From contig JBFXAN010000030.1 of NCBI GenBank assembly GCA_050184225.1, positions 1-50,810 on the forward strand: DNA of 50,810 bases, given 5' to 3'. The notes below the pieces were generated by a model. It searched no databases. It saw only the letters and a list, made by a program, of their open reading frames with translations, and was not told the origin of the DNA. Position numbers and translations under genes: made by a program. The stretch comes from JBFXAN01 sp050184225 (GTDB lineage: Bacteria > Chloroflexota > Dehalococcoidia > CAUJGQ01). Below are positions 43,169 to 50,810 of this stretch, piece by piece. Within the stretch, counting starts at the first letter, position 1. Each line of letters starts with the position of its first letter.

Positions 43169-43191
43169 ATTCTGCTTGCCAGAAGCAGAAT
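43169..43191. promoter_or_regulatory. Inverted repeat in the divergent crotonase promoter
   Basis: ATTCTGCTT (43169-43177) and AAGCAGAAT (43183-43191) are perfect 9-bp arms around GCCAG. An ATTCTACG at 43105-43112 and CGTAGAAT at 43163-43170 form a second, wider inverted pair. Such repeats between divergent genes suggest an operator; the regulator is not identified. Confidence 0.5.
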
Positions 43192-43260
43192 ATCGGTGTA
43201 GCTTGAGGCGCAGGCACAAACCCGGCGCGCTCCGACGCCAAACACTCGTAGGAGGATGTG

Positions 43261-44022
43261 ATGACAACCGTCGAGCTAGAGGTTCACGACAAGATCGCCA
43301 CGATCCGGTTGAATCGTCCGGAGAAACTCAACGCGATCAACAACGAGATGCTCAATGATCTCCACGCCGCCTTCACCCGCGTGCGCGAAGACGACGACAT
43401 TTGGGTGGCGGTGTTGACCGGCAACGGCCGAGCCTTCTCCACCGGCCATGATTTGGTGATGGGGAGTGCCGGCAAGTCTGATCACCAGGTCACCACCGAC
43501 GACATCTACGTCTACGTCAGCGAAACCTGGAAGCCGATCATCGCGGCGATCAACGGCTTTTGTCTTGCACAAGGCGGCGGTTTGGCACTGCTCAGCGATA
43601 TTCGTATCGCCTCTGAGCAGGCGCAGTTTGGCTGGCCTCAAGTCAAGCGCGGTATTGCATCGATCAGCGGTCCGACGATCTTGTCGCACTACGTCTCACT
43701 CGGCGCGGCTCTGAAGCTCCTGATGACCGGAGACCTCGTCGATGCGAAGGAGGCATACCGCCTCGGTTTCGTCCAGGAGGTTGTGCCACACGAGAAGGTT
43801 CTGGACCGGGCGATGGAACTCGCGACGACGATCCGCGGCAACGCGCCGCTCGCCGTACGCACAATCAAACAGGCAGCGATTCAGGGACTGAAAGTGCCCG
43901 ACTTCGCTGATCGCGTGCAAATGGCCTCGTCACTTGCGAAGACGCTCCGCGAAAGTGAAGACTCGAAGGAGGGCCTTCGCGCATTCGCCGAGAAGCGACA
44001 ACCTACCTTCGTCGGACGGTAG
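43261..44022 (+). CDS. Crotonase-fold protein (enoyl-CoA hydratase family)
   Basis: The 253-residue protein starts at ATG 43261 after GGAGGATGTG. Motifs: ATIRLNRPEKLNAINNEMLN, LTGNGRAFSTGHDLVMGS, and IIAAINGFCLAQGGGLALLS. At the hydratase Glu positions it reads GWPQVKRGIASISGPT (Gln) and ALKLLMTG (Lys), so both catalytic Glu are absent. It ends in EKRQPTFVGR, as many crotonases do. It is a single-gene unit, divergent from the module B operon and convergent with module C. Confidence 0.85.
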   Translation: MTTVELEVHDKIATIRLNRPEKLNAINNEMLNDLHAAFTRVREDDDIWVAVLTGNGRAFSTGHDLVMGSAGKSDHQVTTDDIYVYVSETWKPIIAAINGFCLAQGGGLALLSDIRIASEQAQFGWPQVKRGIASISGPTILSHYVSLGAALKLLMTGDLVDAKEAYRLGFVQEVVPHEKVLDRAMELATTIRGNAPLAVRTIKQAAIQGLKVPDFADRVQMASSLAKTLRESEDSKEGLRAFAEKRQPTFVGR

Positions 44023-44163
44023 TCCGAGCGCTCCCGGCCGCATGGCGTTCCCTTCCTCCGCCGTGCGGCCGGGGAGTCGACGGACCCCAACGTCCTCAAA
44101 TCGAACGCCATGGAGTTTGCCGCTCCATGGTCGTGCTCCCAATCCAATCGCACGGTGCCGGCC

Positions 44164-44934
44164 TCAGCCACCGTGGCGCTCAGCGAATGCCCGCGGTCCT
44201 GCGCGGCGTTCTTCCGTCGTCTCCACGAGCGCCCGCAGCGCGCCCGTTGCGACCACCGCACTCTGTTCGTCAAGCGAACGACCGAGCCGCACTGCAGCGC
44301 GCATCAAGCGCACGGCGGTCGCGCTCTTGGACGCGATCACACGAGCAAGGGTGAGAGCTTCGGCGACGACCTGGTCGTCGGCAACGACGCGGTTGACAAG
44401 CCCGATCTGTGCGGCCCGGCGGGCGTCGATTCGGGCGCCGGTCAGCAGGAGTTCCATCGCCAGGCCCATCCCAACGAGCGTGGGCAAGCGGTAGGTGGCG
44501 CCTGCACCCGGCCAGATACCGTGATCGATCTCCGGCAGACCGAAGACGGCGCCCTCACCGGCGACACGCAGGTCACAGGCGAGCGCCAGTTCGCAACCGC
44601 CGGCCAGACAGTACCCGTTCACGGCGGCGATCACAGGAACACCACAGCCTGTCACAGCACTGAAGAAAGCGGATCGCGTACGTTGCTGCCAGTCTGCCAC
44701 GGGACTCGGTGGCGTCGCCGCGTACTCCTTCAGGTCACGTCCGGCGCTGAACGCCCGACCTGAGCCGGTAAGCACAACAGCTCGCACGCTCCGCATTGTC
44801 TCGATCTCCTGGAACCTCGCCAGTAGATCGACGTTCAGCGCCCGGTTCATCGCGTTGAGCGCCTCGGACCGGTTGAGCGTGACCAGCGCCACACCGCCAT
44901 CCAGTTCTTGCAGAAGTACCGTCTCACCCGCCAT
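44164..44934 (-). CDS. Enoyl-CoA hydratase with both catalytic Glu
   Basis: The 256-residue protein starts at ATG 44934, after GAGGTAGAGCG, 17 bases after the fused CoA-transferase stop. It has VALVTLNRSEALNAMNRALN, LTGSGRAFSAGRDL and VIAAVNGYCLAGGCELALAC. Both Glu positions of classical hydratase are kept: FGLPEIDHGIWPGAGATYRL and GLAMELLLTGARI. Of the four crotonases in the window this is the only one with that pair, so syn-hydration of an enoyl-CoA is plausible. It is the last gene of the module C operon. Confidence 0.87.
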   Translation of the reverse strand: MAGETVLLQELDGGVALVTLNRSEALNAMNRALNVDLLARFQEIETMRSVRAVVLTGSGRAFSAGRDLKEYAATPPSPVADWQQRTRSAFFSAVTGCGVPVIAAVNGYCLAGGCELALACDLRVAGEGAVFGLPEIDHGIWPGAGATYRLPTLVGMGLAMELLLTGARIDARRAAQIGLVNRVVADDQVVAEALTLARVIASKSATAVRLMRAAVRLGRSLDEQSAVVATGALRALVETTEERRAGPRAFAERHGG

Positions 44935-44951
44935 CGCTCTACCTCGTCGTT

Positions 44952-47402
44952 TCAGCACACACCGAGCAGTTCCCCGAACACGACATCGTTGTGCTCACCC
45001 AGGAGTGGCGCGGGACCGCGCAACGCAGGCCGCGCGCTATCAATGCGCCAGAGCGGCCCGTAGTAGTTCCGATCCACTCCGTCCGGGTGCCGGATCACCG
45101 GCAGGAAACCGCGATCACGGAGATGGTCGTCCGCGCCGATGTCAATCGAATTGAGCACCGGACCTGAAGCCACGCCGCACGCCTGCAGCTTGCTCGCCAG
45201 CGCCATGCTGTCTCGCCCGCGGGTCCAATCCCCGATCTGCCTGTCTAGCACCGCGCCATGACTTCGACGAGCAGCGGCGGTGGCAAAGCGATGGTCGGTG
45301 ACGAGATCGGGACGCTCCATCGCATCGCACAGACGTTGCCATTCAGCGTCACTCCGACAGGCGATCGTGATCCAGCGATCCGTTCCTCGGCATGGATAGA
45401 CACCGTGCGGTGCCCATGACCGATGCGCGTTGCCACCGGGTAAGGCATCGCGACCGTTCATCTGGACATCCAGAAGAGCCTCACCGATCAGCGGAAGGCT
45501 GGACTCGAGTTGAGAGAACTCGATGTACTGCCCTTCTCCGGTGCGCGTGCGGTGAAGCAAGGCGGCGAGCACCGCACAAGCGCCGTGCATCCCATTCATC
45601 GGATCGCCGATGTTCGGTCCTGATTTGAGCGGTCGCTCCCCCAGGTATCCGGTGAGCCCATAGACGCCGGAAAGCTCTTCCTGCGTCACGCCGAAGGCAA
45701 CGTAGTCTCGCTCGGGGCCGCTGTCGCCGAATCCTGTCATCGACAGAACGATGATGTCCGGTCGGACCCGCACCAGGTCGTCGTAGGTGATACCGAGCCG
45801 CTCCAGCACACCGTATGCAAAGTTGGCAGCTAGCACGTCGCTTACTCGGACGAGGTCAAACAGACGCTCGCGATCGATTGCGTCTGTCAGATCGAGGGTC
45901 ACGCTCCGTTGACCACGATGAAGTTGCTCATAGCCCAAACGACGGTTGTGCACTCGTTCGGCATCAGCGCCATGATCGCCCGGCATCGCGAGAAAGGCGT
46001 TGTAGGACCGTGTCGAATCGGTCCGCTTCAATGGTTCGACCTTGATCACGTCCGCGCCGTAGTCGGCCAGCACCTTGGTACAGCGGGGCCCTGCCCAGAT
46101 CTGTGTGAGGTCAACGACACGAACGCCGGAGAGCGGAAGGTGGGAGGCGGACCTAACCCCCCGACCCCCTTCCCTCGCAGGGAAGGGGGAGTTCAGATCA
46201 ACCACGGCTGAGTTTGGCTCCCCCTTCCCTGCGAGGGAAGGGGGTCGGGGGGTTAGGTTCACCCCATGCTCATCGAGCAGCGGTGCGCGCTGGTCGCGCC
46301 AGGGGGTTGACCGCATCCTGAATGGAGCGCCAGGGTATCGCAAGGTGCCGGCCGTGGGATGCTCCAAGGGCACAAGCGCATCCCGCGCGTGAAGGTGTGG
46401 TGATTTGAGCAGGTCGGACGCTGTCGCAACGTACCCGAATGCGAAGCGTCGCGCCTGACCAGCATGATAGGCGTCGAACTTTGTCTTGTTGGCCAACCAG
46501 GTGCAGATCAGCGGGTCGATCTCGGCGCGAAACTGCTCTCGCGTAGCCGCATCCTCGTACCGCGGATCCGCGAGACGAGCGTCCACCATGTCGGCCATCG
46601 CCGACCATGGACCGGGCCGGGTGTGGACGCCAACATAGCCGTCCGAGCAGGGGTAAGCCTCAAAGGGATAGCCCGAGTTGTGCCGCGCGCCCAGCCGCGG
46701 CATCGCCCGGTTCTGGTAGGCGCCATGCGACCATAGCTCCAACAGATCCGTGGCTGCTTCCTGGACTGACACATCAAGACGGGTACCAACGTTGTCGCTC
46801 GCACGGTCGAAGAGCGCAACAAGTGTCGCCGCCGCCGCGGTTTGGCCGCCGGCGTACTGCGCCGGCGAGCCGCCGATGAGCAGCGGCTCCCGGTCCGGCT
46901 CGCCGGTGCAAGCCATCAGACCGCTCATCGCTTGTACGACCAGCTCAGTTCCCTGCCACCCGGCGTACGGGCCATTCTCGCCGAACAGGGAGATGCGCGT
47001 CAGGATTAGCGATGGCTGCGCGGCGCGGATGGTCGTGTCATCCAATCCCAAGTCCGCCTGCGTCGCCGGCGAGTGATCGTCGAGCAACACATCCGACGTA
47101 GCGACCAGCGAGAGGAACCAGCTCCGATCCGGTTCGCTGGCAAGGTCCAGTGCCACGCTTCTCTTACCACGGTTCAAATGAAGGAAGCGCCCGCTGCATT
47201 CTGGATCTGGTAGATCAGCCGAAAAGGGGCCATCGAGACGCGCCGGATCGCCGGACAGAGGCTCGACCTTCAGCACATCGGCGCCGAGACCAGCGAGCAA
47301 GAAGCCGCAGTAGGCGGCCGCAACACCCGCACCCGTTTCAATGATGCGGACGCCGTACAGAGCACCAGCGAACTGCGGTTCGGACCTCTCGACCTCGGTC
47401 AT
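44952..47402 (-). CDS. Fused class III CoA-transferase with palindromic element in its linker
   Basis: The 816-residue protein starts at ATG 47402 after AAGGAG. The N-half (1-381) is alpha-like, with Gln at the nucleophile position (GGSPAQYAGGQTAAAATL). The C-half (from about 422, LSGVRVVDLTQIWAGPRCTK) is beta-like and keeps the nucleophile, Asp600 in PNIGDPMNGMHG. Between them, residues 382-417 are encoded by a 108-bp nested palindrome inserted in frame. The same alpha-beta order as in module A and in the protein at 33233 holds. It lies 46 bases after the SurE gene and 17 bases before the hydratase. Confidence 0.9.
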   Translation of the reverse strand: MTEVERSEPQFAGALYGVRIIETGAGVAAAYCGFLLAGLGADVLKVEPLSGDPARLDGPFSADLPDPECSGRFLHLNRGKRSVALDLASEPDRSWFLSLVATSDVLLDDHSPATQADLGLDDTTIRAAQPSLILTRISLFGENGPYAGWQGTELVVQAMSGLMACTGEPDREPLLIGGSPAQYAGGQTAAAATLVALFDRASDNVGTRLDVSVQEAATDLLELWSHGAYQNRAMPRLGARHNSGYPFEAYPCSDGYVGVHTRPGPWSAMADMVDARLADPRYEDAATREQFRAEIDPLICTWLANKTKFDAYHAGQARRFAFGYVATASDLLKSPHLHARDALVPLEHPTAGTLRYPGAPFRMRSTPWRDQRAPLLDEHGVNLTPRPPSLAGKGEPNSAVVDLNSPFPAREGGRGVRSASHLPLSGVRVVDLTQIWAGPRCTKVLADYGADVIKVEPLKRTDSTRSYNAFLAMPGDHGADAERVHNRRLGYEQLHRGQRSVTLDLTDAIDRERLFDLVRVSDVLAANFAYGVLERLGITYDDLVRVRPDIIVLSMTGFGDSGPERDYVAFGVTQEELSGVYGLTGYLGERPLKSGPNIGDPMNGMHGACAVLAALLHRTRTGEGQYIEFSQLESSLPLIGEALLDVQMNGRDALPGGNAHRSWAPHGVYPCRGTDRWITIACRSDAEWQRLCDAMERPDLVTDHRFATAAARRSHGAVLDRQIGDWTRGRDSMALASKLQACGVASGPVLNSIDIGADDHLRDRGFLPVIRHPDGVDRNYYGPLWRIDSARPALRGPAPLLGEHNDVVFGELLGVC
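46151..46258. repeat. In-frame 108-bp nested palindromic element
   Basis: Two perfect 41-bp inverted arms (46151-46191 and 46218-46258) flank a 26-base spacer. Each arm itself contains a short palindrome (CCCCCTTCCCT and AGGGAAGGGGG around CGC). The total is 36 codons. On the coding strand it specifies a Pro/Arg/Gly-rich linker (including PRPPSLAGKGEPN and SPFPAREGG). No stop codon or frame change results. Confidence 0.9.
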
Positions 47403-47448
47403 CTGATCACTCCTTCAGACAGAGAACTTCAATCACCGAGTGCGTGCA

Positions 47449-48243
47449 TCAATCGGGTTGGTTGTTCGTCGGCTGTAGTTCGTGAATGAGCCCGTCCAGT
47501 CTCCGTCCGAGGTCGTCGATCTGGCCATGATGGGTAGGATTGCCCTGAAGCGGCGATATCGAGATGAAACCATCTGTGATCGCGCGAATGTCCGTGCCGC
47601 AGGGATAGTCGGGTCCTGCCCGGACATCCGCCTGCCGCAGCAATCGCGCCTCGTCCGGTCGAGACTGTTCCACCAGCTTGATGTAACCGCCGCGAGCAAC
47701 GTGTGTTATCGCTACCCCCTTTACCTGAGTGACTGAGCAATCTGGAACATTGACGTTTAGGAAGAACTCGTTGGTGAGCCGCGAGGCCATCACTTGGCGG
47801 CCTAGAAGCTCGGCGACCGCAGCGGCCGTTTCCCAGTGAGGCTCACCAACGACATCGAGTGAGAAGGCGATCGAAGGGATGCCGCGAAAGTGGCCCTGAA
47901 GCGCGCCGCCCACCGTGCCGGAGACGAGTACATCGTTGCCCAAATTGGCGCCATGGTTGATTCCCGAGACGATCAGCCCAACTCGCGCCCGCGCAAGCCG
48001 GCGCAACCCGACAATCACGCAGTCGGCCGGTGTCCCGTCGACATGGAACGCGGAAGCGCCCGGGGTCTGCGACGGTATCTCCGTCACTTCCAATTGACGG
48101 CGTAATGTCACCGAGGTGCCAACGCCGGAGTGTTGCGCGTGCGGCGCAACCACCAGTACTTCACCTATTGCGGACATAGCATCGGCCAGGCACCAGAGTC
48201 CGGCGGAGTCGTACCCATCGTCGTTCGTCACCAGAATATGCAT
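47449..48243 (-). CDS. surE: SurE family 5'/3'-nucleotidase
   Basis: The 264-residue protein starts at ATG 48243 after GGAGGACCTG; the frame stays open much further upstream, but nothing there resembles a protein. It begins MHILVTNDDGYDSAGLWCLA with the SurE metal-binding Asp-Asp pair. It continues with VVAPHAQHSGVGTSVTLRRQ, VDGTPADCVIVGLRRL and SGINHGANLGNDVLVSGTVG, all signatures of SurE, a metal-dependent nucleoside monophosphatase. In this operon it may act as a phosphatase or hydrolase on a pathway intermediate, but that is inference. Confidence 0.9.
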   Translation of the reverse strand: MHILVTNDDGYDSAGLWCLADAMSAIGEVLVVAPHAQHSGVGTSVTLRRQLEVTEIPSQTPGASAFHVDGTPADCVIVGLRRLARARVGLIVSGINHGANLGNDVLVSGTVGGALQGHFRGIPSIAFSLDVVGEPHWETAAAVAELLGRQVMASRLTNEFFLNVNVPDCSVTQVKGVAITHVARGGYIKLVEQSRPDEARLLRQADVRAGPDYPCGTDIRAITDGFISISPLQGNPTHHGQIDDLGRRLDGLIHELQPTNNQPD

Positions 48244-48824
48244 CAGGTCCTCCGCCCTTGCCGTAAGTTGGAATCGAGCGATTAGTGTCCGAAGACCATA
48301 GCACAGGTATGGAATTGATGCGATATTCGTAGGATTATCTGTGCGCCGAACCGATATCAGTAGTGTGCTGCCATGTATATACCTCCACTGTCCTGAAGAG
48401 GGCAGCCTCCGTAGCGGCCACAATAGCCACCACCGTAGGTACGGCCGGGAGGATGTGCTCGTCACGATACGGACATCAGGTACGATGAACTCGCCGTTCG
48501 AATTCGCCTGATGCGAACCCTCTTCGCAGATTGGGCTCATATCTGCGAATTCTGTCACAATCAGACTGAAACTGTGCGATTGACGTAGCAATTTTCCTGA
48601 TTCACCACCAAATCCGTTGACAGAAGGTATGTCTGCGGGTAGGCTCACGTCATCTGGAGCCTGACCAAATCGCGGGTGGAACGCCCGATGTCGCCGGTCA
48701 GTTCCATGTTGTGAACCGTGCTGTGGTTTCGGCCCGAGTGAGTAGAGAGCCTGCTTGTCAACGAAAGGCTCATGCACGCCTACACCAGTCCTTACCGCGG
48801 CACACTTTTCCTGGAGGGGGAATG
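48244..48824. other. Long intergenic region between SurE and the divergent binding protein
   Basis: About 580 bases without a supported gene. The sequence is more AT-rich than its surroundings. It has scattered ATTCTG-like and GATATT-like words, which recall the divergent crotonase promoter but do not form a clear palindrome. It should hold two divergent promoters. No RNA gene is recognised. Confidence 0.4.
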
Positions 48825-50642
48825 ATGGCTCAGAAAGGGCGCTGGACGGCAACCGAACGAAGTAGAGTTTCCCGCCGCCGTCTCCTTCGAGGTGCGATCG
48901 TGGGCGGCGGCTTGTCGGCGTTGGCGTTCGCTGCCGCTTGTAGCGGCGACTCCGACGGAGAAGCCGGATCGGAGCAAGGGCAGGCAGGGTCTGCTGATGG
49001 CACCGCGACGAAGACCGCCGGCACGCAAGAGGCGAAGCCGGGCGGCGTCCTGAAGACGCCACTTGCCTATGACCCAGAGACCCTTGATCCGATCAGGACG
49101 AAGTCGTTTAGAACGAGCGTGGTTGCGGCCTATACGTACAGCCGTTTGCTGAGATTCAAGACGGGCGACGGCGAACCTTCCGACGGCTCGGTTGTACCAG
49201 ATGTTGCCATCAAGTGGGAGCAACCGGACCCCATGACCGTCATCATGGAGATTCGCGATGGCATGAAGTTCGACCAACGCGCTCCGACGAACGGTCGAAC
49301 GCTCACGACTGAGGACGTCACCCTCAGTTGGGAGAAGTACGCGACCGAGTCCACGTACCGGAGCGACCTGGTCCACGCCGCCAACCCGGATGCCTCGGTC
49401 ACCTCCTTGAGGGCATTGGATGACAAGCGCATCGAGATCAAGACGGCCTTTCCCGATGCTCAGCTTCTTCCAGTGCTGGCCTTCCCGTTCAATTTCTGGA
49501 TTCTGCCGAAAGAAGCGTTCGCGGGTGGCTTCGACCCAGCCACGACGATGCGCGGCACTGGTCCGTGGACCCTGGAGAGCTATCAGCCGTCAGTCGCTTT
49601 ACGCTTCAAGAAGAATCCGAACTTCTACGACGCACCGAAGTATCCGCTGGCTGATGCGATCGATGTACCGATCATCGTCGACAATGCCCAGGCGATTGCC
49701 CAATTTCAGGCGAAGAACCTGTACTGGGGTGGCGTTCCCGTGATCGATATCGCGTCGCTTCACAAGGATCTGAAGGATACGCGCGTCGATCTCGACCCGC
49801 CGACGACGAGCGGAAATTCAATCAGCTTCAGTTGGCGGGAAAGCAATCCCTACCGAGATAAGCGGGTGCGTCAGGCAATCTCGATGTTGATCGAGCGCGA
49901 CACGTTCATTCGATTGTTCAACGATGTCGAAGCGTTTGAGAGCGCTGGCGTCAAGTTAAACACGTACTGGAACTCGCCGCTCAGCGCCGGATTCGGCCCG
50001 TTCTGGCTGGATCCGAAGAGTGATTCGTTCGGCGAGAGTGGCAAGAATTTCAAACACAACGTCGCTGAGGCGAAGAAGCTCTTGGCCGCCGCCGGCTACC
50101 CCGACGGCTTTGAAGCACCCTTCACCTTCGTCGCCGGAACGACCTACGGCCGAGACTGGGGTCAACGGGCAGAGGCGTTGATGTCGATGCTGTCACAGGG
50201 CGGCATCCGCACCAAGGCCAACGCGATCGACTATACGTCCGTTTGGATCCCACAGTATTTGCGATCGCAGGGCGACTTCGATGGTATGGCGATGTACCCG
50301 AACGGCGCCCGTGGGGATCCGGGACAGTGGGTCGGTGTGTTTCTCGCCTCCAGCGGAGCGAACAATCAGTCCGGAAAGATGTTCCCGGAGTTGGACAGCT
50401 TCATCGAGAAACAGCGTGGGGAGCTGGATCGCGACCGGCGCATCGCCGTGTTCCAGGACATGCAACGCTGGTGTGGAGAGAACATGCCGATCGTGCCGCA
50501 GGCAGGACATACGGAAGTGCCCGGCTTGTCATGGAAGGCATTACACGGTCCAGAGCAGTATTCGGCATGGCCTGGTGACTCATACTCCTCTGGGGTTGAT
50601 CTCTACCCGTATTACTGGCTGGAGGACTCGCTGCGAGGATAG
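48825..50642 (+). CDS. Substrate-binding lipoprotein (family 5), module C
   Basis: The 605-residue protein is read from ATG 48825, seven bases after GGAGG (ATG 48822 is adjacent). The signal SRVSRRRLLRGAIVGGGLSA leads to the lipobox FAAACSGD. It shares the subfamily blocks with the proteins at 29884, 37204 and 39260: DGMKFDQRAPTNGRTLTTED, TYGRDWGQRAEALMSMLSQG and YWLEDSLRG. Unlike those, it is followed by a permease gene after 49 bases, so this copy probably belongs to a complete transporter running off the window. Confidence 0.87.
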   Translation: MAQKGRWTATERSRVSRRRLLRGAIVGGGLSALAFAAACSGDSDGEAGSEQGQAGSADGTATKTAGTQEAKPGGVLKTPLAYDPETLDPIRTKSFRTSVVAAYTYSRLLRFKTGDGEPSDGSVVPDVAIKWEQPDPMTVIMEIRDGMKFDQRAPTNGRTLTTEDVTLSWEKYATESTYRSDLVHAANPDASVTSLRALDDKRIEIKTAFPDAQLLPVLAFPFNFWILPKEAFAGGFDPATTMRGTGPWTLESYQPSVALRFKKNPNFYDAPKYPLADAIDVPIIVDNAQAIAQFQAKNLYWGGVPVIDIASLHKDLKDTRVDLDPPTTSGNSISFSWRESNPYRDKRVRQAISMLIERDTFIRLFNDVEAFESAGVKLNTYWNSPLSAGFGPFWLDPKSDSFGESGKNFKHNVAEAKKLLAAAGYPDGFEAPFTFVAGTTYGRDWGQRAEALMSMLSQGGIRTKANAIDYTSVWIPQYLRSQGDFDGMAMYPNGARGDPGQWVGVFLASSGANNQSGKMFPELDSFIEKQRGELDRDRRIAVFQDMQRWCGENMPIVPQAGHTEVPGLSWKALHGPEQYSAWPGDSYSSGVDLYPYYWLEDSLRG

Positions 50643-50691
50643 GGGACAAACTTAAACAATCGCGCTGCAGACATCAAGTCGGGAGGATCTG

Positions 50692-50810
50692 TTGGACTCT
50701 CCCGCGTGGAGGTGTCCCCTGCGGAACTACATCATCCAACGCCTCGCGTTGACCGTACCGACGATCCTCGGACTGACCGTCCTGGTCTTCTTCTTGTTGC
50801 ACGTCGTGAT
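50692..50810 (+). CDS. ABC transporter permease, DppB type (partial, cut by window end)
   Basis: From TTG 50692, after GGGAGGATCTG, about 39 residues are visible: a short polar start, then LRNYIIQRLALTVPTILGLT and VLVFFLLHVV. This is the typical first membrane helix of DppB/OppB permeases. It lies 49 bases after the binding-protein gene. Confidence 0.75.
   Translation, partial: MDSPAWRCPLRNYIIQRLALTVPTILGLTVLVFFLLHVV

Noticed and set aside
46151..46258. CRISPR-like or transcription terminator reading of the nested palindrome
   Set aside because: Only two arms in inverted orientation, no spacers or direct repeats, and it lies within an uninterrupted coding frame.
48244..49062. N-terminal extension of SurE up to 49062
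   Set aside because: The frame overlaps the divergent lipoprotein signal region, has no protein-like content, and ATG 48243 has a strong ribosome site.

Overview
The window looks like chromosomal DNA from a GC-rich bacterium, most likely a Chloroflexota/Thermomicrobia-type organism. This rests on lipoprotein signals with twin arginines and a lipobox, the GC-rich codon use, and the mix of peptide-type ABC transporters with many class III CoA-transferases. I see no rRNA, tRNA or CRISPR array, so the placement is an inference.

Layout. 1-3529 holds an IS C-terminus and three ordinary genes (DUF7144 membrane protein, AI-2E/PerM-family exporter, two-HKD phospholipase D/cardiolipin synthase-like protein). 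3529-6490 is an insertion-sequence graveyard: a truncated NF041680-type element, an IS5-family (IS427-like) element with CTAG flanks, an ISL3 fragment, and a second NF041680-type copy. All of their transposase genes are broken. 6735-24033 is a large, mostly plus-strand catabolic cluster (module D): a fused glutaconate-CoA-transferase-like protein, two tandem-domain and two single-domain CaiB/BaiF CoA-transferases, two paralogous hot-dog dehydratases, a cupin, a LacI regulator, and a binding protein with two permeases. 24174-25224 is a lower-GC patch of unknown small genes.

From 25286 onward, similar catabolic modules recur. Module A (25286-32700) has a binding protein, an unfused pair of class III CoA-transferases, a crotonase and an SDR, with a divergent MarR-PDZ fusion regulator. 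Module B (33233-43030) runs crotonase, sulfite-oxidase-like enzyme, two binding proteins, LysR, then a fused CoA-transferase. Module C (44164-50810) has SurE, a fused CoA-transferase and a crotonase, with a divergent binding protein and the start of a permease. A lone crotonase lies at 43261-44022.

How they may work together (inference): solute-binding lipoproteins capture an organic acid or acyl compound, class III CoA-transferases activate it as a CoA thioester, and crotonases or MaoC-like dehydratases hydrate, dehydrate or otherwise process it. The substrate cannot be read from the sequence. The most striking points are: (i) repeated pairing of a CoA-transferase domain lacking the catalytic Asp with one that has it, as separate genes in module A and as fusions elsewhere; (ii) three near-identical LacI-type palindromes that define a local regulon; (iii) a MarR regulator fused to a PDZ domain; (iv) an in-frame 108-bp nested palindrome inserted in the linker of a fused CoA-transferase; (v) a 146-bp MITE whose ends match those of the IS5-family element; (vi) four closely related binding proteins, three with no permease beside them, and no ABC ATPase gene anywhere in the window.
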